Assembly (NCBI GenBank): GCA_015143295.1
Contig: CM026554.1
Coordinates: 31,075,531-31,139,530, forward strand
Source of the DNA: Tetracentron sinense
Lineage: Eukaryota > Streptophyta > Magnoliopsida > Trochodendrales > Trochodendraceae
Direction: 5' to 3'
Length of the DNA: 64,000 nucleotides
The position numbers were made by a program, and so were the translations under genes. Shown in pieces: positions 35,473 to 47,522 of this stretch (position 1 is its first letter; each line of letters begins with the position of its first letter). Under the pieces are notes generated by a model. It was not told where the DNA came from and made no database searches. It worked only from the letters and a program-made list of their open reading frames with translations.

Positions 35473-35700
35473 GGGTTTTGTTCTTCACGACCTTTCTGTT
35501 CAAGCAGAGAATCCGAGAGAGATTAGATTAGAAGAGAAATCTCTCTCTGACCAAAAACCCAAATCTAAAAAAAAAAATTCCAAAAACCAAAAACCCTAAC
35601 CAAACTGCTAAAACGATTAGAAGATAAATCGGTAACTTAAAACCCTAACTGTAACTAATGGCAGTGAAGAAGGGGAAAAACCCTAATCAGTTGAACAAAT
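35473..35700 (-). promoter_or_regulatory. 5' flank of BUD13 with three telo-box motifs
   Basis: AAACCCTAA occurs at 35591-35599, 35640-35648 and 35678-35686, within 215 bp upstream of the ATG at 35472. Telo-boxes are known promoter elements of plant genes for translation and growth functions. No clear TATA box was found. Confidence 0.5.
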
Positions 35701-35874
35701 AAGGGAGTTAATGTATATGACAGGAGAAGAAATAATAAGAAGAAGAAGAAGAGGAGGAAAAAACATACCGGCGAGAGCGAAATGGCAACTGTCTTCTGCT
35801 CCTTCTCTTCGACGTCCAATGAATAAAAGTGAAACAAACCAAAATAGAAAGGCTTCCTTATTCAATCCCTATTA

Positions 35875-35910
35875 CCCGCACCCGCACCCGCACCCGCACC
35901 CGCACCCGCA
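35875..35910 (+). repeat. (CCCGCA)6 microsatellite
   Basis: Six perfect hexamers. It is followed by two near-identical copies of a C/T-rich unit (TTCTTTATTTTTTCCCATT, about 35913 and 35950). Confidence 0.95.
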
Positions 35911-36134
35911 CCTTCTTTATTTTTTCCCATTCTACCCATCATTCATCCTTCTTTATTTTTTCCCATTTTATCCATCATTCATTCAAGAATTTACTTTTCA
36001 AGCCATTCTTCCACCCACCTCTCTAACTTTGGTTGATAAGATTCATTAACCCTTGCCCTATGTTTGGTTGTCGAGAAAATAAGTGAAAACATGGAAAAGA
36101 AAAGAAAAGAATATATTTTCCATGTTTTCTTTTA

Positions 36135-38861
36135 GGGTGTGTTCGTTTGGCGAGAAAGAGGGTGAAAGAAAAAAAAAAAAAAGGAAAAGAAAAGAAAAGA
36201 AAAGAAAGTTAATTTTCTTTTGTATGTTTGTTTTGAAAGAAAAGTGATATTTTCTTTTCTTATGTGTGTTTGGTTTAAAAGAAAATTACAAAAGGAAGTG
36301 ACAAAAAAATGTACCAAGTACCCATTAAACAATTCCATATATACATGACCATAAATTAAAGGCTGTGATTCTTTGCACACCAATGGAATGCAAGTGCCTC
36401 TACAAGCTGCCACATGTCCCTTTCCCTCCACTTAATCATGGTTAATTTTAATGAACCCAAGGTTAATTTTTTTTCCTAAAACCAATATTAGATTTATTAA
36501 CCTTTTGGTGAGTGAATCTTAACCATAGTTCATGGATGTTAAAAGGGACACATGGTGACCCTGAAGAGGTGGATATTACAACCGTATCAACCACTATGAA
36601 ACCAAAGAAAACTACTACTTGTTTTATCAAGTACATAAATCTTATTCACATTGTCACATTAGGGCTCATCTCTTATTTTAACTTGATCAAAGCCGTCTAT
36701 CGGTGTGCTGTCGTTGATCATGTGCCCATGGGTGGCCATGTGTCCTTCCACCTAGGCTAGGTGTCGGGTGATGTTTGATCACCAAGAGATCATAGGATTT
36801 GATCTGAGTCGTCTGATTGAGAAGCTCAATTTCAATTGAATGCAAACCTACAAGTCAATCTATCCATAATATAATCTAAAACAGTAAACACCCACCTCTC
36901 AGGAGGAATCTTCAAAGAAAAATCTGGACAATATGAAAGTTAAAATAATTATAAAAAAAAATTAATACCCATAAAATTAAAATCAATCAGGAACATAAAA
37001 ATCATTACCCAGATGTCCAAAGTCAATTTCAACTAAATGGGTGTCTCCATACCACACCTCAGGCACAAGGCCAAAGGCCTCTTGGGATAGGCCAAATGAA
37101 AGGGACCAAGCCACCTGGGCTCCTGTATAAGGGCTCATGTGTGATTTTCAAAAAAAGAAATTGTCTCCAGACCATATACCCTGCTCTCATATGCATACCC
37201 TATTTTTGGCATCATAAGACACATACCGTGTCCTTATGTATATATATACACTATTCTTATAAATGACCAGTTGTCATTTACTTAGTTATAACATAGTATT
37301 GAGTCATACAATCCTGATAACCTATAAATCAAACATGTAAAATATATTCTTATATCAAAGTATAAGCAACAACAATCTTAACAGTAGATATAACATAAAC
37401 GACAAAAAAACATCCATTGCCACCAAAACAATCCTAGTCGGTAATAATACGACATGCCACAGTATTTCAAAATAATCCAATTTCTTGTGAACAACTAAAA
37501 AGCAAGACATAAGACGAAATTCTCCTACATAGAAAAGCTAAAACCTACGAACGCCATAATCAGACAAATGCCTAAAGATGAAGAATGACCTTCTCTCATT
37601 GGAGGAGGGTTGCATAAAGGTCTTCGCTTTCGTTGGATTATCGTTCAAGAAATCCAATGCGATTACACGTGTTGCCTCATCGACCCTTCTAGCTCTTCAA
37701 CTTTTTGCACCAATGCTTCATCATTAACAACATTATGGAACTGCTCGATTGTCTCGGCCAACCGTCCCATGGTATGAGTGACTACACCCATTGTCTCGTT
37801 CACCGCTTTGATGTTTTTACTGCGTTTTGTCCTCTTACTACCTTGATGCGAGGATCCTGTTGTGTTACTCTCCACTGGCCCTGATGATGTTCTGCCCACA
37901 TATGGAGAAGAGTATATTCCATCGCCTTCAATATAGTCATCAAAACCAAGCTGCATCATAGGGAAATACCCATCACTGGGCTCTTGGGTTTCCATCTGAC
38001 GCCTAACATTCACATCTAAGGGGATGCGAGCCCACTGTCCTGTGGCTTGGTCTGCACCGCAAACAATACTGAGTTCATCTAGTATTTCTATCAACTTTCC
38101 TCGCATGCCCTTCGCATCAGGATGTGCCTGTAAAAAGATTATCAACCACCATAGTATATAAATTCATTGTTATGAACCTATTTCAGCACAAAAAGAGAGA
38201 GAGAGTGATATATACCGCAACATATCTTGTCCGTACATCATCATCGCATTCAATTGTCTTCGAGATTTCATTCCAAGCAAATCCTGAAGCGCTAAGCATA
38301 TCATTAATGACCCTACATTTTTTTTGAATTGTCTTCATTCGATTTATGATGTGATGGTTTGCTAGGTCCATCACGAATCTGTAGTTGATTATGTTGTAGG
38401 TCAATGTATATGCATGCTCTTTAAAACCCTTGTCTATTTTTAAGCCCTCATTTGCTTGGATCACCAATGATTCTACCAAGCACTTATCCATTTCTGGTGG
38501 TGGTTTTGATTCGTGTTGGCACCAACACAGATAAATCGATTGCGTGAAGATCCTTCGTTGCCTTCACCTAAATGAACATCAAAAAAAAAAAAAAATCAGA
38601 TCAGAAACGGAAATGGATTCTTTGATCGACTTGAATAAGGGGCAAAATTATCATTTACACGCCATATCGTGTCCCCCACGTTTCTTTTCTTGCAGAATAA
38701 CGTCCTTATTTGCAGGAAAAAGTTGCGAGAAACTGAGAGAAAATATGATCACTTTTTCTCGAGAAAACAAAATATTCTCATGTACCGAACACATAAAAAA
38801 AATGGGAGAAAAGCTATTTTTCTTTTACTTTATCGTGTTTTCTCGGCAAATGAACACAGCC
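36135..38861 (-). mobile_element. PIF/Harbinger-type element carrying only the Myb/SANT-like ORF
   Basis: Left end GGGTGTGTTCGTTTGGCG and right end the inverse of GGCTGTGTTCATTTGCCG (about 20 of the first 23 bases match), each flanked by TTA (36132-36134 and 38862-38864). A 3-bp TTA target and such G-rich ends are typical of PIF/Harbinger. The enclosed gene is of the Harbinger ORF1 type. The rest (36440-37660) has no DDE transposase that I can recognise, so mobilisation would need a transposase in trans. Confidence 0.75.
37663..38491 (-). CDS. Myb/SANT-like protein (Harbinger ORF1 type)
   Basis: Two minus-strand exons, 38491-38216 and 38127-37663, joined by an 88-bp intron (donor GTATAT, acceptor TTACAG) in phase, give 245 residues. 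It begins MDKCLVESLVIQAN, with INYRFVMDL, INRMKTIQKKCRVINDML, SGFAWNE and CDDDVRTRYVAAHPDAKGMRGK. This is the trihelix-like Myb/SANT domain that binds DNA and helps transposase nuclear import in PIF/Harbinger elements and occurs in related host proteins. The C-terminal half has a Ser/Lys-rich patch (GSKRTKRSKN) and a short helical end. The frame upstream of the ATG is open (SKPPPE), so an additional 5' exon is possible. Confidence 0.75.
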
Positions 38862-39079
38862 TTAGGGTTTATATTTTGATAATCTTAAAATAAAAATATT
38901 AATCACAATTAAAGATTGATTGATCTTTACCTCCTTTTTCCTTTTTCTTGTTTTGTTTTTCTAAAATCAGGTCAATTTTCTATGCTTGAAGCTTCTAGGG
39001 TGCAATCATTTGTTGTCCTCGTCCAAAAACACCGTATTGTTTCTCCTCTCCCCAGCCGCCGCAAACACCTTGAAGCTTC

Positions 39080-39345
39080 GTGTTTTGGGGTTTATTTAGG
39101 GTTCGGGGATTAATTGAGTTCAACTTTTTTTTGGTTTAACGTTTTAGGGTTTTGTGGATTTTCTTGGGGTTTATTTAGGGTTTTGGAGATTAATTAACAA
39201 TCTGTATTTTTGGGTATTTTTTTGGGTTTATTTGGGGGTTTGGAGAGTATAAATTATTTTCCCTTTCTTTTCTTTTCTTTTTTGGGTTTAACTTTTTAGG
39301 GGTTTGGGGATTAATGTAGTTCTTTTTTTTTGGGTTTCACCATAA
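39080..39345 (+). repeat. Imperfect tandem repeat at the insertion site of the large Ty3 element
   Basis: Three or four diverged units with GGGTTTATTTAGGGTTTGG and GAGATTAATT words, spaced about 55-80 bp. Low complexity, TTTAGGG-like but not telomeric. Confidence 0.6.
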
Positions 39346-39382
39346 ATTTTAGGGGTTGCATTAACATTACGTACCTGGTAGG

Positions 39383-41084
39383 TGTGGGAGAAAAATTCTT
39401 TTTTTATCAAATTTCCTCCATTGTTGTATGAAGTTTATTCTGGAGACTATCCTTCCAATCTGAGTAAACTCAGACTGTTAAGTTACCTTCCATGTATCGG
39501 GGAAGAACCTCTGATTAAGATGAAGAATTAAAGAAGAACATATTGAATAAACTTATTTTTATTTATTCAATGGGGTTGCCCAATTCCCATGTAGGCGTTA
39601 CAAGTGCCTCATTGAGGTCTTTGTCAAGAAAAGAAAAAAAGAATGGTGGCCGTATTTAAGGGCTCACCTTATATTCTCCATATATTGGAGCCTTCTTCTT
39701 CACTTGCTTGCTGCTGGAAAGGGAGGAGAGAGTATTTTCTTTTCTTCCTGAGTTTTTCCGTATCTCTTCTTCTTTTTTTGTTGTTGTTGTGTGTTTCTTA
39801 TGAGAAACACATCTTTTATGGGTTTGAAATAGTCTTTTTCTTGGGACTCCCTCTTTGACTCCCTTATTTTTAGGAAAGTCAAAAAGGGCTCTCCTCTTAG
39901 AGGATGCCAGCTCATGGTTCTCCCTTCTCTGGGAGAGGCTTTAGAGAATCTTCTTCTTTTTTATAACTCTTGTACCAAGTTTCCTCTTTTGGGGGAATCC
40001 CAGTACTTTTCGGAAAGGAGGATGATAATCTCATCATTTCCTAGGATAAAGGACATAATCCTAATCCTAAAATAATCATGGGGTGCCATGTGGCATCCCA
40101 TGAGATTTTAAAAGAAGGGATCCTCATCTTGGGATCCCCCACAGCTTGACAGAGAATCTTTTTTATTAAGGATTCTCTGCCCCATGACACTCAAATACTG
40201 ACTGTCAGCTGGGACAGACTGGCCTAGGCCAGTCCATGGACCAAGATGAGAATATTAGTCTCAACCACGGATTAAAGGGTGAGACCATTGGTCTCAACCA
40301 GGATCACGGGGGGGACCACAGGTCTCAACCATGGATCATAGACTTGCCCGTGGTTTGGGTTAGATCTATCATATTCGATCCGTGGGGACTTATCCTCAAG
40401 AATTGGACACGTGTCAACCTTATGGTGGCTGGCACTAAATATGATCCGTGGGGGTTGTATCCTCACGGATGAGACAGGTGTCAGCCTTTTGGAGGCTGAC
40501 ACTCCAAGTCAGATCCTTGAAGTTTTGGTCCTCACAGTCGGACACGTGTCAGTCTCTTGGAAACTGACACTAGATATGATTCTTGTTGCGTCCGTGAGGT
40601 TTTGTCCTCACAGACATGACACGTGTTAGCTTAATGAAGGCCAACACCTCAGCTGGATCCGTGGGATTTTATCCTCACGAATGAATATGTGTCACGTATG
40701 ACACGTGTCAGCCTCTAGGAGGCCAACACCAAAGTTGGATCCGTGGGATTTTTATCCTCATGGATGAATATGTGTCAGCCTCTCGAAGGCCAACACTTAA
40801 TATTGGATCCGTGAGGTTTTAACCCTCACGGACGGGGTATGTATTAGCCCATTTGGGCGCTATTATTTAAGGTGGATCCGTGAGGTTTATCCTCACGGAT
40901 CAACTATGATGTTGCTTAGCTGGGCAGCATGGTGCCAGCCATCAGCATTTAATGTTGACAGCTAAAGGTACTGTGCATGCCACAGGCACGCGTGAACCCA
41001 ACCGTCTCTCTGACAGGCTGAGATCAGGTGTATGCCATTGTACACATACCTGAGCAATGGACGGTGAAAATTTCACTGCCCACA
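39383..41084 (-). repeat. 3' LTR of the Ogre-like element (left copy, 1,702 bp)
   Basis: Starts TGTGGGAGAAAAATTC and ends CACTGCCCACA. It is 99 bp shorter than the other LTR because it has fewer copies of the 33-bp unit seen at 58800-58980. Confidence 0.95.
40376..40901 (+). repeat. Eight hairpin-forming repeats in the LTR
   Basis: At about 40378, 40442, 40513, 40588, 40656, 40737, 40805 and 40874 the sequence has the form ATCCGTGRGG, a 4-6-base T-rich loop, then CCTCACGGAT, spaced 64-81 bp. The last is a perfect 11-bp palindrome (GATCCGTGAGG at 40875-40885, CCTCACGGATC at 40891-40901). Between them lie GACACGTGTCAGCC words. The same array is in the other LTR (59015-59540). Confidence 0.9.
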
Positions 41085-41096
41085 AATGCCCCTCAG
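41085..41096 (-). promoter_or_regulatory. Polypurine tract next to the 3' LTR
   Basis: The minus strand reads CTGAGGGGCATT immediately before the LTR. It resembles the AAAGGGGCAAAT tract of the first Ty3 element. Confidence 0.7.
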
Positions 41097-41335
41097 GATC
41101 TGGATGGTTGGAAATAATCCATCAATCTAGATCCTGACACCTGGCAGTGATGGTGGAGGAGCGTAACCGCCTCCACTGATGGTGTTTAATGGGAAACCCA
41201 CGATGGGTTCCCTGGTCGAGGAGGCCTCATGATGAGGTCACTCCTGCCATTAAGGCTAAAACGGCGGGGAATATCCCTGCCATCCGGACCGTCCATTTCG
41301 AAATGGATGGTTAGGATGGGCCAAAAGGCAGACCT

Positions 41336-41341
41336 TATAAG
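41336..41341 (+). promoter_or_regulatory. TATA box of the antisense gene
   Basis: CTTATAAGAG lies 252 bp inside the LTR edge. It is followed by a leader exon ending at a strong donor, CAAG|GTAAGATTTG (exon end 41468). The promoter role is inferred. Confidence 0.5.
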
Positions 41342-41468
41342 AGTGCCTTAGGCTTTGGGGAAGACACCTTGTCTTCCCCAACCCTCCGAACACAGAAATC
41401 TCTGAGTTCAGAATCTCTCTTCAAAGAGAAATTTCTTTTTTCACCTCAAACCTTTCCTTCATTTCAAG

Positions 41469-42635
41469 GTAAGATTTGATCCCAAATAAGGGTTAATGGG
41501 GGAAAGAACAAGTGTTCTTCCCCAATTTTACCGAGGATCAAAATGAGGGTTTCAGACCTCGTCTCAGTGGATTGGGTGCCCATTTGGGCATTTCTTGGAT
41601 CTTTCTGATCTTGGGATCCCTTGAAATGCATTTCTTTGCATTTCTTGGGTTTTCTCAAGATCAGGGAGTCTTGGGATGCCCTTTTGGGCCCTCTGCATTT
41701 TCAGCAGGAATTCTGGTTCCATTACCGGAATCTTTGAGTTTTCTGGTCATGGGAAACCAGACTGGAAACTCACTGCCCGTGGTTTATGGCTACGGACAGC
41801 TTGCCCACAGGACTTTTGTCCGTGAGCCCCAAAATTGATCCGTGGATTTGTCCACGGATGCTCCTAATTCTCATGGACTTTTGTCTATGGATATTTTGAG
41901 TATCCGTGGATAAGTTTCACGGACTGATTGCCCATAGGACTTCAGTCCGTGAGCTACAAAATCGATCTGTGGATTTGTCCACGGATGCTCTTAAATTTTC
42001 AGGATTTTTGTCCGTGGATTTTTTGAGTATCCGTGGATATTTGCACGTACAAACTGCCCACCGGACTTTTGTCCGTGAGCCTAACATTGTCTGTAGATTT
42101 TATCCACGGATGCTTTTAATATTTACGGACCTTGTCCATGAATGTTTTGAGTATCCGTGGATATTTTCCACGCATAAAACATTCAAGAGGCTTATAACTC
42201 CAACATTAAGACTGTTTATCCATGGAATTCTCCACGGATAGACCATTCCTGGGACCTTAGTTCTTGGGTCAGGAGATTTTATCCGTGGATTTGTCCACGG
42301 ATCTTATCCTTAGCATTTGTCTTTAGACATTTGCTATAATGAATACTGATGGGCATTTGCCTTAACAAAAACCCTTAGAATAATTGCTTCTTTTAAGCAA
42401 TTTATTTTTAGATGTACGCTCTAAGCAAAACATCCAAGCTTCATAGACTCGGATTTTTATCCTAAGTCTTTAATTAATCAATATTATAATCAATTAACAA
42501 ACATTTTTTAGTTATCAAAGTGGGTATATGTTCCCAATTCGGGGTCCATTCTTGACCGCTTAATTTGAAATTTATAAAATTCAATTCCTTTTTAACTGAA
42601 TTCTTCTGCATGTCTTGTCTTCTTTCTTTTTGCAG
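41469..42635 (+). other. 5' UTR intron of the antisense gene, with a tandem repeat array
   Basis: Donor GTAAGATTTG at 41469 and acceptor TTTTTGCAG at 42635, one base before AATGCC where the coding sequence begins. About 41790-42260 holds three to four units of about 125 bp, each containing GATCCGTGGATTTGTCC and ACGGATGCT hairpin sequence and TTTTGAGTATCCGTGGAT. Confidence 0.6.
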
Positions 42636-42636
42636 A

Positions 42637-45600
42637 ATGCCTAACGTACCGAGATATTTTCACGAAACTGAGAACCTCCGTCTTGTTGATACCGATGAGA
42701 ATGACAAGAATGGGGCGAGTCTGAATCGCCAACTGGAGATTATGGGAGAGTTCGGGTAGAGGACGTTGAGCCGCTCCCCGTTACGGATCCGAGAGAATGG
42801 GTACTCCGCGGAAGGATACTTGTATGTATTTATAACGCCGAGAAAGGTTTGATAGGCAACAGATTAGTCTCCAACGGAAGTTATTTGATACCTTCTCGTG
42901 CTGCAGTGGACCCGCAGACCGAAGAACCAGAAAGGGTATTGAAGGAGGTTTTCCCAATCTAGATGACCCGAACGGATGACGTTTGTTGGGATGCCTCTAT
43001 GGTCATCAGAAGTTGTTCCACAGTTGACGGTCAAAATTTATAGGCATCGTGGGTTCATGACGTGTATGTCCGCTTTCGCGATGAACTGATAAATCTGAGC
43101 ATTCGAGGAGCAGTTGGACTTGCCAGATATGAGTACAAGCGAGACGTCCTTCTATTCCGCAGCTTGCTCAACCGCTGGTGTGCTGAGACCAACACTTTCT
43201 ACATAGCATGGGGAGAGATCGAACTCTCCATTCATGCGATGAATCGCATCTCAGGGTTGCCGGTCAGCGGAGCCTTCTACGATGAGTTCAATCCGTTTAA
43301 CAACGTTCTATATTCAGAGAACGTCCCTGCCTGTACGAGAGAATTGTATAGGATATACAATGCCCTTCTGAGGGTGAATGCAGATAGAGCAACACCCCCT
43401 ACTGACAAGGGCAAAGCTCCCATCATTGAAGAAGAAGCTGAAGAAGTAGCACTGAGTAAAGGTGCAAAGGCGGCGCGCAAGGTGAGCAGAGTTACCCTTA
43501 AGCAATGGCTAGGGTATTTTTCAAGGGAGAACCGTATGCGTACTCCAAGCCGACCTATATCACTCCATCGAATGAAAAAATCAGAAATTCTGAGATCAGG
43601 ACCAGTGATGGGGTCAGTAGAGAAGGTTATTTTGCTGCCTTCTTATCCTGTTGGCTGTGTAGCTTTGTCTTGCCTTCGCGCCGAGGAGAAGTGGTCTGTC
43701 TTGAAACATTTGTGGCGGCTGGTCGGATGGCAACTGGCGTAAGGCACTCTCTGCTCATCCCAATGATGGCGTCATTTTATAGAGAGATGGGGGTCATCGC
43801 TCAAAGCAAATACCCGGGTCACAGTTTAGTTCAAGGTCCTTTTCAGTATCTTTTCGGCTGGATTGGTCAATATTTCCCTTCTTCTTACCCGAGACGGATA
43901 GTCACCGAAGCCGAGATGAGCCTGCCATACTTGATTTACATAACCGGTCAAACACCAGCCAAGTATCATTCTTGGGAGTCAATCAATCACATGTTCGCTA
44001 CTCTTGGTCTTTATAGGGCTCGTCCTTTCAAGGGAGCTTCTAAACTGGTTGGGAACACTTCCTTGGTAGATGATATGAGCCTGGGTTATTCAGGCAGAGA
44101 CTTTCTGATGATGATGAGCCTTCGACCAGCCAAGCTGCTGTGGCGCCTTGGAAAAGAGTGTTTTGTGGAGCCTTACTACCTGAGCAGATTCGGTCGGCAA
44201 TTCGGGTATGACCAAGCAAAACCACCTGCATTAGAGACCGTCGACCGTATTTTAGCTGATTTCCATCAGATCAAACAAGAGTGGAATCACTTAATACGTG
44301 TTGACACTCGCTCTAAGTTTTTCATCCCCTCTCAAGCACAGGAAGGTCGTCCTTCACTGAGATTCTCTATCTGGTGGTTGAACTGCACCTCTGCCTATCT
44401 GAAGCACGACGGCCGTGATATTCCGGTCGTGGTTATGAAGGAGCATTTGGCAAGGATTACCGCAGCTGCTGCTGAGATTGGTGGTTCTGCTCCCACTCAA
44501 GCATTCGGTGCTAGAAAGAGAAAAGAACCATCAAGGACTAGGGCACCTACCAAAAGACGAAAAACTGCTGCTGACCATCACAAGCGCCCCAGGACAAGAC
44601 CAGCCTCCAAGGGGAAAGGCAAGTATGTTCAGAGAAGTCCCTCTCCTATCATTGAACTGACTGAGGATCAAATCCGGATGGCAAAGATAGCTTCCCTAGC
44701 AGTTGAGCACGACATACCCATTTATGCCGACACTGATAATTTCGAAGACACATATGAAGGTCCTCAGGGTGTGGCAGAATTTATTGTTCGTCCAGAAGAT
44801 CCTGCCGCTGTGACTTCCGTTGGGATGGCTGTCCGACCCTGTGTCTTGGAGGGATTGGGCGAAACCATTGTAGCTGACCCTATTGATGATGTTGACGACA
44901 GGGTCAACTCAACAGAACACAATAATCCTCAATCCCTTCCTGAACTTGCTGAGGATAGTCAGGGTATTCCCACGGAAGCCAGCTCTTACGAAGTTCGTTT
45001 GGCAGCTGCTTTAAAAGAGGCCCGAAAAGCGAGGGAGCTAAAAGCGCATCTACTTTTCGAAGCTCAAACAGCCAAAGCCACTATGCTTTCTATCCAAACT
45101 CAACGATCTGTTAGAAAAGCTAAAAAACGTGCTCGTAAGGCTGGACAATCATCGGGTTCAAAAGCTGATGGGGAATTTACTCGGCTCGTAGGAGTTATTT
45201 GTGAAGTGACACCGGCGAGGACTGAGACAATGGTGATAGTGAACACAGCGAGTGTCAGTCCTGTCGATGAAGTTCTTGATGCAGAACGGGCTATGTCAGC
45301 TGAACCTGCCAGGTCAATGATAGATGAAGTGACATAAGAGCCAGCAGGCACTACTACTGAAACTGAAGCCAGGACTGAAGAAAGAACTGAGGCAAACTTG
45401 GGCTTGGAACTTCCAGCCGGACCGGAAACGAAGGCTGAAATAATCACTGAACCAGAACTGGAAGTTGAGATGGATGTTGAGGCCAGTGTGGAGTTTATTG
45501 GGTCTGATGTAGGGACTACGGCCGAGGCTGGAGCTGGAGCGGATATGGGATCAGAGCTACAGGTTGAAACAGAGCCAGAGGCCGAAACAATTGCCAAAAC

Positions 45601-46838
45601 AAGGCCAGTTGCCAAAGGTGCATTCATTGTTGAGTTTGCTCAGGAGCCAGAGCCAACTACTCCTGAAATTCATATCGCAGAGGAAGACCAGGACACAGAT
45701 GCAATCGGGATGGACATGGTTCTATATACTGCGCCATTTGTTGATGAAAGATTACTTCCTGAAGATTTACCTTTTCTTAGCATGACTCCATCACCCGAGC
45801 ACAGGCTAGCCACTCCTCCGATCAGTCATCCTGCAAGCCCAGCATCCCCCCTCAGGCCTCTTTCACCAGAATATACTCCTTCTACTCCTCCGCCTGAATC
45901 ATCCGGTAGATGGTTGGCAGACAAAAATAATTACGATTCCCTTCTTGAGAGAATCTCTGGACTTCCTGGTATGTAATTCTTTTTTTTTTTTTACACCTTC
46001 TAAATTTACAAATTTTGTAGGTGCGATCGAGGAGATCATGAATGCTTCAAAGTTTACTTTCGGAGTACCCAATCATGCTTCGATTCCTCCTCCTTCCAAG
46101 CTGTTAGCCGATGCTTACATCGAGAGTGCTAGACATGTACTCGAGGTTTTGAAGACCTCATTGCTTAGCAGAGGTTTTAAAGATCTCGACCAGATGCAGG
46201 ACGATTGTATTTTAGCATTTAACATTCTCGATCGTCTGGGTAACAGAGACCCCTTCGTACAACAGGAAGTTAAAGTTTTGATTGATTCAGCTCGAAAGGT
46301 ATACCGGTTGAATAACATAGACCCGATCAGCGGTCTTGAAGTAAAAGCCAGAGATCAGGTTAACGATACTTCCTTCAAGATGACTGAGTTGACCGAAGTG
46401 GCCAATGATCTTCGCGAGAAAGTTTGTTGGACTGCGGAACACCAACGGGCTGCAGAAGCTGAGGTAGAGAGTCTCCGTCGACAACTGTAAGAAGCTATGG
46501 TTAGAGCTTCAAAAATAAAGAGTGCTCATAAATCGATGGAAACAGAGCTCGCAATTATCGATTCCGAATTATCGGACGGGCAATCGGTGAAGATTCAAGG
46601 CCAGAAGACTCTGGGGCAGATCATTAAATTAAAAGAGGATTTGGCGGACGCTTGTTAGGAAGCTGCACATCTTCATAAACAACAGCGCACCAGGATAGAA
46701 AGATTATCCTTCTCTAATACCGCCTCATTAATCGAAGAAAACCCTCTTAATATACATCTTGTTAATGAGGATCTTCCTGTTGTAAATCCTCCGGATGAGA
46801 ATGTAAATCTTCAGGATGCAAATTTCGAAAATGAATGA
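42637..46838 (+). pseudogene. Antisense plant mobile domain (PMD) gene of the Ogre-like element, disabled
   Basis: The coding region starts at the ATG at 42637 just after a splice acceptor. The PMD (aminotransferase-like) region is recognisable in RWCAETNTFYIAWGEIELS, MNRISGLPVSG and KQWLGYF, then, after a frameshift near 43520, in YFAAFLSCWLCSFVLPSRRG and ALGL/ATLGLYRARPF-type sequence. A Lys/Arg-rich NLS-like stretch (KRKEPSRTRAPTKRRK) and a long acidic, Glu/Pro-rich part follow. An intron at 45969-46020 (GTATGT...TTGTAG) leads in phase to a coiled-coil C-terminus. Breaks: a frameshift at about 42756, stops at 42960, 43041, 45335, 46488 and 46656, and the frameshift near 43520. In Arabidopsis the PMD proteins MAIN and MAIL1 act in transposon silencing and gene control; any such role here is inference. 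Confidence 0.8.
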
Positions 46839-47029
46839 AGAATTTTGTTTTATCATTCAGTGTATGCTTTTTTTTTTGAATAATGTGTATCACCCATATA
46901 GAGGGGTAACAATAATGATTTTGTATCCCTGGGGGGGTAGTGTTCTTTTAGAAGAACTGACTGAACCCAAGTTAATTCCTCAGGCTGCTTACGTACCCAT
47001 GATAGGATCAAGTCAAATGTAGTTCAAAA

Positions 47030-47520
47030 GGGGATTCGCATTTTGATAGCGAATAGGTAGTTTCCGTTCATACTTGGGAAGGTTTTGACTTCGGCCTTGT
47101 ATTGGGGGGGGGGCTTTTGAAGTTTCAATTCGCAATTTGATAGCGAATAGGCAATTTCTGTTCGTGCTTAGGAGGGTTTGGACTTCGGTCTGGTATTCTG
47201 GAGACTTGTGAAGCGCCGTGAACCTTTTTAGCTCGTATTCAGGAGCCTTTGTGAACCTTTTTAGCTCTTATTCAGGAGCCTGTCAAATTACTCTAATTTT
47301 TGCCTAGACTTTCTCTTAGAGTGTTAGTCTAGCGAGCTATTTGTTGTCCTAATTTTTGCCTAGACCGTCTTTTGGAGTTTTGGTCTAGCGGGCATTTTAT
47401 TTTGACTCAATTTTTTTTGTCTAAGTCATCCTTTTTGGATTTTCAACTTAGTGAGTCATTGTTGCTCTAAATTTTGTATAAGCCACCTTTTAAGGTTTTC
47501 AGCTTAGCGAGCATTTTGAT
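47030..47520 (+). repeat. Tandem repeats in the spacer between the antisense gene and integrase
   Basis: Three arrays follow one another: two units of about 95 bp (TTCGCATTTTGATAGCGAATAGG near 47032 and 47127), two short units with AACCTTTTTAGCTC...TATTCAGGAGCC (about 47220-47283), and four units of about 58 bp with TAATTTTTGCCTAGAC and TAGTCTAGCGAGC (starting near 47293, 47350, 47407 and 47467). A G-run of about 10 lies near 47105. Confidence 0.85.
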
Positions 47521-47522
47521 TC

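Noticed and set aside
35591..35686. Interstitial telomere sequence
   Set aside because: Only isolated single AAACCCTAA motifs are present, not a tandem array; telo-boxes in a promoter fit better.
38916..39113. Small plus-strand frame upstream of the Ogre-like element as a gene
   Set aside because: It is only 65 codons, has no domain, and runs into the TTTAGGG-like low-complexity repeat.
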